64,000 nt of DNA from an uncultured Verrucomicrobiota bacterium. Its GTDB lineage: Bacteria; Verrucomicrobiota; Verrucomicrobiia; Opitutales; Opitutaceae. Location: contig CAIQAB010000023.1 in assembly GCA_903869675.1 (NCBI GenBank), forward strand, positions 62,001 to 126,000, written 5' to 3'. This document shows, in pieces, positions 53,232-60,666 of this stretch (the first letter of the stretch is position 1; each line of letters begins with the position of its first letter). The notes under the pieces were generated by a model. It saw nothing but the letters and a program-made list of their open reading frames with translations. It did not search any database and was not told the origin of the DNA. Made by a program: the position numbers and the translations under genes.

Positions 53232-54284
53232 ATGAAAAAAGCCGCGTCCGCTCCCAAGATTTCCCAACAACGCATCGCCAAGGACCTTGGCTTGTCCCAG
53301 GCGCTCGTCTCGATGGTCTTGAATGGACGCACCGAGGGCATCAGCGAAGAATCCAATCGCCGCATTTGGGAGCACGCCCTTAATCTCGGCTACCAGCCCA
53401 AGGGCATGCGGCCCTCCGCTGTAGCCGACGAGCTTAAGCAGATTCACGTCGGGTTTATCCTGCGTTCCGGCTTAGCCCTGCACACGCAGAGTAATTATTT
53501 CAGCCACATCCAGCACGGTCTGCATGAGGCCCTGCAGGAACGCGGCATCAGCACGGTGTTCCTCGGGACCGAGAACAAGCTGGTCGAGGGTGCGTTTCGC
53601 ATCCCGCTGGAGACCCGCAAGTCATTGTTCGGCGTCGTGCTCATGGGCGAGGTCGCGCCGGGCTTCCTGAAGGCGATCAAGCAACTCTGCCCCCGCGTCG
53701 TGTCCGTTTCGATGAGCTACCCCGGGCAGTGCCACTCGGTGCAGTCAAACGAGACCCAGTCACTCGATCTGCTGGTGGACCACTTGCATGGGCTCGGGCA
53801 TCGCCGCTTCGGGTGGATCGGCGGCAACCGCGCCTTAGCCCGCCACGAGGAGCGTTTTCGCGCCTTCCAGAATGCTCTGCGCCTGCGCGGCGTGGTCTTT
53901 GATGAAAACTGGGCCATGCTGACCGAGCAGGCCGACCGCACCGAAGGCCGGCTTGCCGCCGAGCAGTTTCTTGCGCGTTCCGGCGAACGCCCCACCGCGG
54001 TCGTATGCTACAATGGACTGATGGCCCGCGGTGCGCTCAACTGTTTCCTTTCCCGCGGCTTGCGGGTGCCGGCCGATCTCAGCCTGGCTGCGGTCGATGC
54101 CACCCGTATCTGCACCGAGGAGCACCCCTTTATCAGCGGCGCGAGCGCCGATCCCGATGCCATGGGCCGGAAAACCGCCGAGCTCCTGCTCCAGACCACT
54201 GGCGCGGATGATGAGGTGTATCTCGACGCCGCCCTGCCTTCCCGCCTCGCGGTGCGCGAGACCACCGTGGCCCTGCCGGCTTGA
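53232..54284 (+). CDS. LacI-family transcriptional regulator
   Basis: The 350-residue product starts at ATG 53232 (MKKAASAPKISQQRIAKDLG). The N-terminal helix-turn-helix and hinge are classic LacI: QQRIAKDLGLSQALVSMVLN, then EESNRRIWEHALNLGYQPKG. A periplasmic-binding-protein-like effector domain follows (IHVGFILRSGLAL, LFGVVLMGEVAPGF, HRRFGWIGGN, AVVCYNGLMARGALNCF). Such proteins bind palindromic operators and release or tighten on binding a sugar. Its position between transporter, lyase and sulfatase genes makes it the best candidate reader of the AT-rich palindromes in the window, but that is inference; canonical LacI operators usually have a central CG. The stop overlaps the sequence just before the SDR gene. 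Confidence 0.9.
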   Translation: MKKAASAPKISQQRIAKDLGLSQALVSMVLNGRTEGISEESNRRIWEHALNLGYQPKGMRPSAVADELKQIHVGFILRSGLALHTQSNYFSHIQHGLHEALQERGISTVFLGTENKLVEGAFRIPLETRKSLFGVVLMGEVAPGFLKAIKQLCPRVVSVSMSYPGQCHSVQSNETQSLDLLVDHLHGLGHRRFGWIGGNRALARHEERFRAFQNALRLRGVVFDENWAMLTEQADRTEGRLAAEQFLARSGERPTAVVCYNGLMARGALNCFLSRGLRVPADLSLAAVDATRICTEEHPFISGASADPDAMGRKTAELLLQTTGADDEVYLDAALPSRLAVRETTVALPA

Positions 54285-54301
54285 GCGCCGCCAAGTCTGT
54301 C

Positions 54302-55081
54302 ATGGGCGCCCCCGATCACGTCCACCGTCTGCAAGGCAAACGCGTGCTGGTGACGGCCGCCGGCCAGGGGCTCGGCGCCGCCATCGCGGAGGAGTTGCTC
54401 GCGCGCGGTTGCGATGTCGCGATCCATTACCATCGCAGCATCGCGGGGGCCGAGGTCTTGGCCGCCCGCGCAGTCAATTTGGGCCGCCGGGCTTTTCCGC
54501 TGGCCGCCGATTTGAGCACCCGCCCCGGGGCCGAGGCTTGCGTGGACCGCGCCGTCGCCGCGCTCGGCGGGCTGGATATCCTGGTCAACAACGCCGGTGA
54601 CCTCGTGGGCCGGCGCAGTCTGGCGGAGCTCGATGAGGACTTCGTGCACCGCACTTTCGCCATCAATCTTGATTCCATGATCTGGGTGACCCAACGCGCC
54701 CGCCCCGCGCTGGAGGCGGCCGCGCCCGCCGCCATCGTCAACCTCGCCTCTCTGGCCGGGCGCAAGGGCGGCCACGCCGGCTCGCTGCTCTACTCGGCGG
54801 CCAAGGGTGCGGTCATCACCTGGACGCGCGCGCTGGCGGGCGAACTCGGGCCACGCGGGGTGAGGGTGAATTGCGTCGCCCCCGGTCTCATCCTCGGCTC
54901 GGCGTTCCACGCCACCCACACCACGCCGGAGTCCGCCGCCGCCACCATCGCGGGTATCCCCTTGGGCCGCGCCGGTCGGCCCGACGATGTCGCCCGGGCG
55001 GTCGCCTATCTCGCGGGCGAATACGACGGTTTCATCACCGGGGCGACCCTCGATCTCAACGGCGGGGTCTACTCGGCCTGA
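54302..55081 (+). CDS. Short-chain dehydrogenase/reductase (SDR)
   Basis: The 259-residue product starts at ATG 54302, 17 bases after the regulator stop; an in-frame TTG at 54281 overlaps that stop and is less likely. Classical SDR motifs are complete: VTAAGQGLG (TGxxxGxG-like cofactor loop), NNAG (96-99), Ser 150 in NLASLAG, and Tyr 164/Lys 168 in LLYSAAKGA. The C-terminal GFITGATLDLNGG is standard. It reduces or oxidises a keto/hydroxy group with NAD(P). In this setting the substrate may be a keto-deoxy sugar acid made from unsaturated uronates (as with KduD), but the sequence does not prove it. It converges with the SGNH gene 8 bases away. Confidence 0.88.
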   Translation: MGAPDHVHRLQGKRVLVTAAGQGLGAAIAEELLARGCDVAIHYHRSIAGAEVLAARAVNLGRRAFPLAADLSTRPGAEACVDRAVAALGGLDILVNNAGDLVGRRSLAELDEDFVHRTFAINLDSMIWVTQRARPALEAAAPAAIVNLASLAGRKGGHAGSLLYSAAKGAVITWTRALAGELGPRGVRVNCVAPGLILGSAFHATHTTPESAAATIAGIPLGRAGRPDDVARAVAYLAGEYDGFITGATLDLNGGVYSA

Positions 55082-55089
55082 GCCAGGCC

Positions 55090-55785
55090 CTAAGCGCCCG
55101 GGACGGGGCGTAGTTTTTCCAGCACCGGTCGCAGCACGGTCGTCAGGCGCCGGTAGCCCTCAGGCGTGAGGTGTAGCTGGTCCGCGACGTAGCAGTCGGG
55201 CAGGGGCTCGCCAGTGGCGTCTTCCAGGGCCGGGTTGACGTCGAGGTAATCCACGTCCTCGGCCTCGCCTAGGGCGAGCAGGCCGCGGTTGATTTCATCG
55301 ACCGGGGCGAGTTTGCCGTCCGCTCGTTTCTGCGGAGCGCGAATGACCGACACCAGCACCACGCGCACGCCGGGCAAGGCGGCGCGGGTGAGGGCCAGCC
55401 ACTCGCGGGTGTTAGCCAGCACATCCGCAGGCGCACGCTGGGCGTTCACATCGTTGCTGCCGCAATACCACACGACCACTCCGGCGTGGGAGGCGGGCAC
55501 GAGCCTTTCGAAGAAAAATAACTGCTCCGGGGTCTGGGAGCCGCCGAAGGCGCGGTTCGTCACCGCCAGCGGGGCGAGATCGGCGGCGCAGGTCGTCCAT
55601 TTGCGGAAGATGCTGCTGCCGATCAGCAAGATACCGCCCGGCACGGGAGCCGGGGCGGCGGCGAGGCGTTCGATCTCGGCGGCGTATTTAGCCGTTCGCG
55701 CGGTGGCCTCGGCCGCCTGGAGAGCTGGCGCGGCGAATAACCAGCCGAGGGCGAGGGCGGCGAAAAGCCGGACGGCGCGGGGCAT
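55090..55785 (-). CDS. Secreted SGNH/GDSL hydrolase
   Basis: The product has 231 residues with a signal peptide (RLFAALALGWLFAAPALQA). SGNH blocks are present: ILLIGSSIFRKW (nucleophile Ser), NRAFGGSQT (Gly), VWYCGSNDVNAQR (Asn) and DQLHLTPEGY (Asp/His). Such enzymes hydrolyse ester bonds, often acetyl groups on polysaccharides. The gene starts eight bases after the PEP-CTERM/PATR gene stop, so it is the third gene of an operon with the pseudopilin and PEP-CTERM protein. Extracellular deacetylation of a glycan is a reasonable inference. Confidence 0.87.
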   Translation of the reverse strand: MPRAVRLFAALALGWLFAAPALQAAEATARTAKYAAEIERLAAAPAPVPGGILLIGSSIFRKWTTCAADLAPLAVTNRAFGGSQTPEQLFFFERLVPASHAGVVVWYCGSNDVNAQRAPADVLANTREWLALTRAALPGVRVVLVSVIRAPQKRADGKLAPVDEINRGLLALGEAEDVDYLDVNPALEDATGEPLPDCYVADQLHLTPEGYRRLTTVLRPVLEKLRPVPGA

Positions 55786-55793
55786 GCGCGGAC

Positions 55794-57566
55794 TCAGGCG
55801 CGGCGGCGGCGGCGCAGGGCCGCCAGGCCGAGCAGGGCGGCGCCGCCGAGCGCGGCGGAGGTGGCGGGCTCGGGGATGGCGGTGGCGATGACCAGATTAC
55901 CGTCCGACGTGGAGAAGGTGTAGTCAAAGCCCCCGGTCGTGGCCGACCAGACGCCACCGGAGTTGGTCAGAGAGGTGCCGGCTACGCTCACCGAGGAGAA
56001 GTTGCCCGAACGGGAGCCTGCGCCGAAGAGATTGAACGAGGCGGCCTGGGCGAAGTTGTAGCTGTTATAGGCCACGACGCTCAAAGCCCCGCCGTAGGTC
56101 AGCGCACTGCTGACCGAGACCTTGTCGTAGTCGGTGCCGGCGACGCCACCCAGACCGCCGATCTCCATCGTCGTGGTGCTGGAGGAGCCGAGGGTGAGGT
56201 TGTTGTTGAAGGTGGCCAGGCCGGGGCTGTTGCCGGGGGTGAAGGCGCCGTTGATCGTCAGGTTGCCGATGGTCGTGCCGGAGCCTTTGTAGGTCTGGGT
56301 CGAGCCGAGCGTGTAGCCGCCGCTCAACGCAGAGACGTCGAAGGTCGCGTTGTTCGTGATGGTGGGGCTGTTTGCGATCGAACCCGAGCCGGTGAGGGTG
56401 AGCTTGCCGCCCGAGATGGTGGTGTCGCCGTTGTAGGTGTTCACGCCGGTCAGGGTCAGGGTGCCTGTGCCGGTTTTGGTCACTCCGCGCAGGGTTCCGG
56501 TGGTCGAGTTGAAGATCGCCCCTGAGACCGTCGTGTTGCCCGCTCCGGCGAAGGTGGTTGCGCCAACCGCACTGGAGCTGATGTCAAGCGTGCCGGCGAA
56601 GGCTATAGTTAGGTTGGAGTCGACGTTCGTGAGGGTCTTTCCGCCGCCAGTGCTCGTGTTCATCACACTGTTGTTTCTGAAATTCAGCGTCGTTGTGCCA
56701 CCGCTGCTGGCGGTAAACTTCATGTTATTCGTGCTGTATGTGCCTAGGTTGTAAGTTCCGGCCACGGCGAGGTCCAAGGTGCCGGTGTTGGCCGAGCCCG
56801 ACGCTCCGACTAGGGTTGCATTGTTCGACAAGGCGCTGGTATTAGATAGTTTAAGGATCGGGCCGGTGGAGCCATCGAGAGTGAAAGATCCGCCAAAGCT
56901 ATTGCCACTAGTGATGTTGACGGTGCCTTGTGAGATGGTGGTCGCCCCCGTGTAGGTGTTCGAACCAGTGAGAGTCAGGGTGCCTGCGCCGGTCTTGGTC
57001 AGCGAGCCCACGCCGGTCGACGTGGTGCTTATCGAGCCAATGCTCGTGTTACCCGCACCGTCGATCGTAAGCGTCCGGTTGGATGCTGATGAGGTGATGT
57101 TTACCGAATCCACCGAGAGGGTGCCACCGGCTACCGTGGTCCAAGTTTGGCTGGACCCGGTAGAGACTGGAGAGGTGATGGTTTGCGTATTGGTCGCCGA
57201 GTTGTTTGTGATGCCGGTGGCGCCTGTGGTCAGGGCGAAATTGCCTGAAATAGTGTAGGCGTTCGCAGTGCTGGTGAACCCGATGCCAAAGATGTTGCGG
57301 GTGATGGTTAACGTCACCGCGTTATTGCCTGTGCCGGTATTGGAAAAGCTCCATACGTTGCCGGTGGCGGTGTTAGAGCTGCTGTTACCGGGGGTTGGGC
57401 TTCCCACCCAGCTGGTGTTCAATTTCGGATCGCTGCCTGTATTGGCCCACGTGAGCGTCGTTTGGGCGTAGGCGGGGATCGCACTGGCGGCGATTAAACC
57501 AAACAAACCCAGCAAACGGCGGGTGGAGGCTGAGGTCTTAACTTTTTGGGGATATTGGTTACTCAT
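55794..57566 (-). CDS. PEP-CTERM protein with autotransporter-associated beta-strand repeats, second copy
   Basis: The product has 590 residues. The signal peptide (RRLLGLFGLIAASAIPAYAQ) precedes Thr/Ser/Asn/Gly-rich beta repeats with clear PATR units: LTKTGAGTLTLTGSNTYTG and KTGTGTLTLTGVNTYNGDTT. The C-terminus is AIPEPATSAALGGAALLGLA followed by RRRRRA, a PEP-CTERM signal. It is related in architecture to the protein at 2046-3878. The start follows TTACCCCC, the same 12 bases (TTACCCCCATGA) as in that gene. Gene order is pseudopilin first, then this gene after 75 bases, then the SGNH hydrolase. A surface display or matrix role is inferred from the sorting signal. Confidence 0.88.
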   Translation of the reverse strand: MSNQYPQKVKTSASTRRLLGLFGLIAASAIPAYAQTTLTWANTGSDPKLNTSWVGSPTPGNSSSNTATGNVWSFSNTGTGNNAVTLTITRNIFGIGFTSTANAYTISGNFALTTGATGITNNSATNTQTITSPVSTGSSQTWTTVAGGTLSVDSVNITSSASNRTLTIDGAGNTSIGSISTTSTGVGSLTKTGAGTLTLTGSNTYTGATTISQGTVNITSGNSFGGSFTLDGSTGPILKLSNTSALSNNATLVGASGSANTGTLDLAVAGTYNLGTYSTNNMKFTASSGGTTTLNFRNNSVMNTSTGGGKTLTNVDSNLTIAFAGTLDISSSAVGATTFAGAGNTTVSGAIFNSTTGTLRGVTKTGTGTLTLTGVNTYNGDTTISGGKLTLTGSGSIANSPTITNNATFDVSALSGGYTLGSTQTYKGSGTTIGNLTINGAFTPGNSPGLATFNNNLTLGSSSTTTMEIGGLGGVAGTDYDKVSVSSALTYGGALSVVAYNSYNFAQAASFNLFGAGSRSGNFSSVSVAGTSLTNSGGVWSATTGGFDYTFSTSDGNLVIATAIPEPATSAALGGAALLGLAALRRRRRA

Positions 57567-57641
57567 GGGGGTAATAAGTATTGAGGGTGATGGGTGAAGA
57601 TTAGCGGGAGTTTGACGTTGTGAAATGAGGCGGTGAACGGA

Positions 57642-58427
57642 TTAGTTGATTTTGCCGTTCCAGCGGTCTTTGCCGTTGGGGGTCACGGAGGTGAGCTCGG
57701 CCTTGAGGGTGGTGAAGGAGACCTTGGCGGTGTGGCCGTCCACGAAGGCCACGTTGATGTTATCGTTGTGGCGGAAGCTGATCTTCACCGCCGCGGCCGG
57801 GGTGGCATTGAGATCGGTGAGGGCGGCGTTGTGGGTGCAGGAGGAATCGCAGCTGTAGTCGCTGGAGCTGCGGGGCACGCCGTCGAGCAGGAGGTAAGTG
57901 CGGGAGGGGTTGATGATGGAGGCGACCTGGCGGGGGCCGTTGCCGCCCGAGCCCGTGGCGGTGCTGGCGGAGCTGCCGGCTTCGAGCGCGAAGGTGCAGG
58001 TGTATTGGGATACGCTGTTGGCGTAGGTGGCATCGGGCTGGAGCGGCTCCATCGGGCAGAGGAACACTTTGTTGGTCACCACGCCGGTGGCGCTGTTGCC
58101 ACGATTAGGGATGTAGGGGTAGACCGCCTTGGCGTAATTAACCAAGGTGCCGTCCGGGCTCGGATTGGAGCCGCCGCGTGGATAGTAGCCCTTGTTGTCC
58201 TGAGGAAACAGGCTGATCGCGAGGGCGATCTGGCGGAGATTGGAGAGGCACTGAGTCGATTTTGCCGAGTTGCGGACCTTCCCCACGGTCGGAATAATGA
58301 TCGCAGCGAGGATGCCGATGATCGCGATAACAGTGAGCAACTCGATCAGCGTGAAGGCGCGCGAGGCCCGCTTGGTGGCGGAGACAGAAAGGTTCATGGA
58401 CGGGGTGGGGACTTTAGGAAGGTGCAT
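57642..58427 (-). CDS. Prepilin-type pseudopilin (DUF1559-like), second copy
   Basis: The product has 261 residues. The leader ends SRA before FTLIELLTVIAIIG; the following segment (AAIIIPTVGKVRNSAK) is nearly identical to the pseudopilin at 3987-4697, while the C-terminal domains differ. Cys-containing segments VFLCPMEPLQPDA and YSCDSSCTHN could form disulfides. The C-terminus has SFRHNDNINVAFVDGHTAKV, the family's RH---N--F-DGH signature. It may start at 58427 or at the internal Met ten codons later. The perfect palindrome TTGATAATTATCAA lies 26 bases upstream, so it heads a regulated operon with the PEP-CTERM/PATR and SGNH genes. Confidence 0.88.
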   Translation of the reverse strand: MHLPKVPTPSMNLSVSATKRASRAFTLIELLTVIAIIGILAAIIIPTVGKVRNSAKSTQCLSNLRQIALAISLFPQDNKGYYPRGGSNPSPDGTLVNYAKAVYPYIPNRGNSATGVVTNKVFLCPMEPLQPDATYANSVSQYTCTFALEAGSSASTATGSGGNGPRQVASIINPSRTYLLLDGVPRSSSDYSCDSSCTHNAALTDLNATPAAAVKISFRHNDNINVAFVDGHTAKVSFTTLKAELTSVTPNGKDRWNGKIN

Positions 58428-58453
58428 AGAAAATCAGGGGATTCAAGCCGTAA

Positions 58454-58467
58454 TTGATAATTATCAA
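58454..58467 (-). promoter_or_regulatory. Perfect palindromic operator upstream of the pseudopilin operon
   Basis: TTGATAATTATCAA is a perfect 14-bp palindrome and the match to 63766 extends to 18 identical bases (AATTGATAATTATCAAAA). It is 26 bases from the pseudopilin start on the - strand. A GATAAT -10-like box lies inside it. Confidence 0.72.
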
Positions 58468-58518
58468 AAAATAAGTTAAAACTTTTTAACGTGTTTGGTT
58501 AATTGCCCGGAGCCGGCC

Positions 58519-60666
58519 TCAGGGCGAAGTGATGGAGAGCGTGTCGCCGCGGAAATCGAGTTGATCGGTTTGCCCGTCCGGTCTGGTCACGCGCAGGCAC
58601 TCGTCCGTCGCCAGACGCGCGGAGGGCGGGCTTGGGGGCATGCCGTCGCGTTCGGGCCAGAGCACGGTGTAGAACACGTGGCGGGAGCTGGGCTCGGCGG
58701 TTTCGACGAGAAGATGGCTCTGCTCGTCCCAGGCGCCGGTTTTGCCGAAGCCGGACGGGGCGCCGCCGGTGTATTTCGGGTCCACGGGCACGTCGAAGCG
58801 GTCCTTGACGGTGGCTTTCCAGGCTACGCCGGCGGGAGCGGCGAGGCGGGTGGTGAGGGTGGCCCTGGCCCCGGTGATCCGGGCGATGCTGCCCTCCGCA
58901 TCCCACGCGATCGGGCGCTCGGCGTGGAGTTGCCAGGTGATCCGTCCGGGGGTGGTGAGCGCCACCCGGTCGCGGAGGACGACGTAGCGGCGGTCGACGA
59001 AGACGAGGTCGCGGAGCACGCTCACTACCCGGCCCTTGGGCTGGAGGGATTGGTAGGCGGCGGTGGCGTCGCCCAGCGCGTGCTCGAAACGCGCGCCGGT
59101 ATCAAACTTCACGATCCGGCCGGTGGCGGTCAGCTCCTGAGGTTTCTGTCCGAGGCCGTCGATGAGCAGGGCGTTCTTCGACTTCGTCTGCCAGGTCCAG
59201 CCTTGGTGGTGGGGCGAGCGGTGGAACTCGCGGTAGCCGGAATTGATCGCGAGGCTTTCCCCGTAGGCATTGAGAATGAAGGCATTTTGGTCGGCGTGGC
59301 TGTGGCTGAAGGAGCCGTAAGGGCTGGCTTTGAAGGTGACGTGGATATCGTCCTTCGGGCGGCCGAGGGCGCTATGGAGCGAGACCCAGCCGACGTCCGC
59401 GAAAAACCGGTAGGCCGGCAGAGTATCGAGCGGGGCCGGCTTTGGGATGGGCAGGTGGGCGACGGTGAAGTTGCGCACGAGGAATTCCTCGGCGGTGGGG
59501 TAGACGCGATCCAGACGGTGGATGCCGGCCTCGGCGGGCGACTCGGAGCCCTCGGCGAGGTTCGCGTAGGTGACGAGGCGGCCGTCGTCGAGCACGCGGG
59601 AGAGGTGGATCAGGTATTCGGCCGAGGCGGGTTCGAGGTTGAACTTGCCGGCGTTCGACAGGTCGCCGAAGCCGCTGTGGCGGTAGGGCTGGACGTTGTA
59701 GAGGAGGAAATAGGGGGTGTTTTTCCAGAACGTTGTGCGGTAGGCCAGCGGATCGCCGATGGCGACAAGGGCGTCCTGGAAAGAGGCGTGCTCGATGGTG
59801 CCGCGCCAGTAGGCGATGCCCTCGGCCCAACCGCCGTCGTCGCCGCCCCACATCGGGAACCGGTCCCGGTAGAAATCGTAGGCGAGGGCCCACCAATCGC
59901 GGGCCTCAGCGGGCAAATCGTCCCACAGGGCGAGTGCGCCGAGGCCGGTCATGGCCATGAAGCGGATCGGGTGGGAGGCGGGTTTCCCTTTGAGCGAGTT
60001 GCGGAGGACTTTTTCCACCCGGCCTGCGCGGACCCAGGCGGCGGACTGGGCGCCGCGCTCTCGGAAATGGGCGACGATCACGGCGCGTTCGGCGGGCGTG
60101 AAGCGGTCGCGGAGGAGGTCGTAGGCGAGCGGGAGTTTCCGCCAAAGTCGGAAGTGGGCCTCGTCGTTGTAGTTGATCGAGGTCGCCCCGGTGGAGGGGC
60201 CTTTTTTCCAACCGGATGGATCGAGGCTCCAGACGCAGGCCTTGAGGATGAATTCCTTCGCCTTAGCCAGATAACGTTCATCACCGGTGCCGAGCCAGAG
60301 CAGGGCGCCGGCTTCGGCGACGCCGGCGACCAGGCCGCAGGTGTCTTGAGCGGCGCGCCAGCGGTCGGCCTTGGCGGAATCACGCTCCGAGGGTTCGGGG
60401 TCGCCGTAGGTGCGGGGTTCGGGCGGGAAGGCGAGGTGAAGGTATTCCTCGTCGAAGTCGGCGCGGATTTTTTCAAAGCCGGCGCGGCCGGGGCCGGTGG
60501 TCACATAGGCGCGGAATGCGTCTGCGCGGCCCGCGAGCACGAGGGTGCGGGGAGCGGCCGCGGGGACCAAGGCGGCGGGGTCCTCCGCCGCGCCGGGCAG
60601 AGGCGTGATGGCACCTAGGAGGATGCCGGCGAGGAGCAACCGCGGCCAGCGCGGGAGGGTTTTCAT
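58519..60666 (-). CDS. Heparinase II/III-like polysaccharide lyase, secreted
   Basis: The 715-residue product starts at ATG 60666, which overlaps the DUF2264 stop as ATGA; this start gives the signal peptide LLLAGILLGAITPLPGAA. The N-terminal alpha/alpha toroid has AKEFILKACVWSLDPSGW and SINYNDEAHFRLWRKLPLAYD. The heparinase II/III C-terminal beta domain has SHSHADQNAFILNAYGESLA and INSGYREFHRSPHHQGW, with conserved His and Tyr. Families with this layout (PL12, PL15, PL17, PL21) beta-eliminate uronic-acid polysaccharides such as heparan sulfate or alginate. Which family applies cannot be settled here. It is last in the operon with the dehydrogenase and DUF2264 genes. Confidence 0.83.
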   Translation of the reverse strand: MKTLPRWPRLLLAGILLGAITPLPGAAEDPAALVPAAAPRTLVLAGRADAFRAYVTTGPGRAGFEKIRADFDEEYLHLAFPPEPRTYGDPEPSERDSAKADRWRAAQDTCGLVAGVAEAGALLWLGTGDERYLAKAKEFILKACVWSLDPSGWKKGPSTGATSINYNDEAHFRLWRKLPLAYDLLRDRFTPAERAVIVAHFRERGAQSAAWVRAGRVEKVLRNSLKGKPASHPIRFMAMTGLGALALWDDLPAEARDWWALAYDFYRDRFPMWGGDDGGWAEGIAYWRGTIEHASFQDALVAIGDPLAYRTTFWKNTPYFLLYNVQPYRHSGFGDLSNAGKFNLEPASAEYLIHLSRVLDDGRLVTYANLAEGSESPAEAGIHRLDRVYPTAEEFLVRNFTVAHLPIPKPAPLDTLPAYRFFADVGWVSLHSALGRPKDDIHVTFKASPYGSFSHSHADQNAFILNAYGESLAINSGYREFHRSPHHQGWTWQTKSKNALLIDGLGQKPQELTATGRIVKFDTGARFEHALGDATAAYQSLQPKGRVVSVLRDLVFVDRRYVVLRDRVALTTPGRITWQLHAERPIAWDAEGSIARITGARATLTTRLAAPAGVAWKATVKDRFDVPVDPKYTGGAPSGFGKTGAWDEQSHLLVETAEPSSRHVFYTVLWPERDGMPPSPPSARLATDECLRVTRPDGQTDQLDFRGDTLSITSP

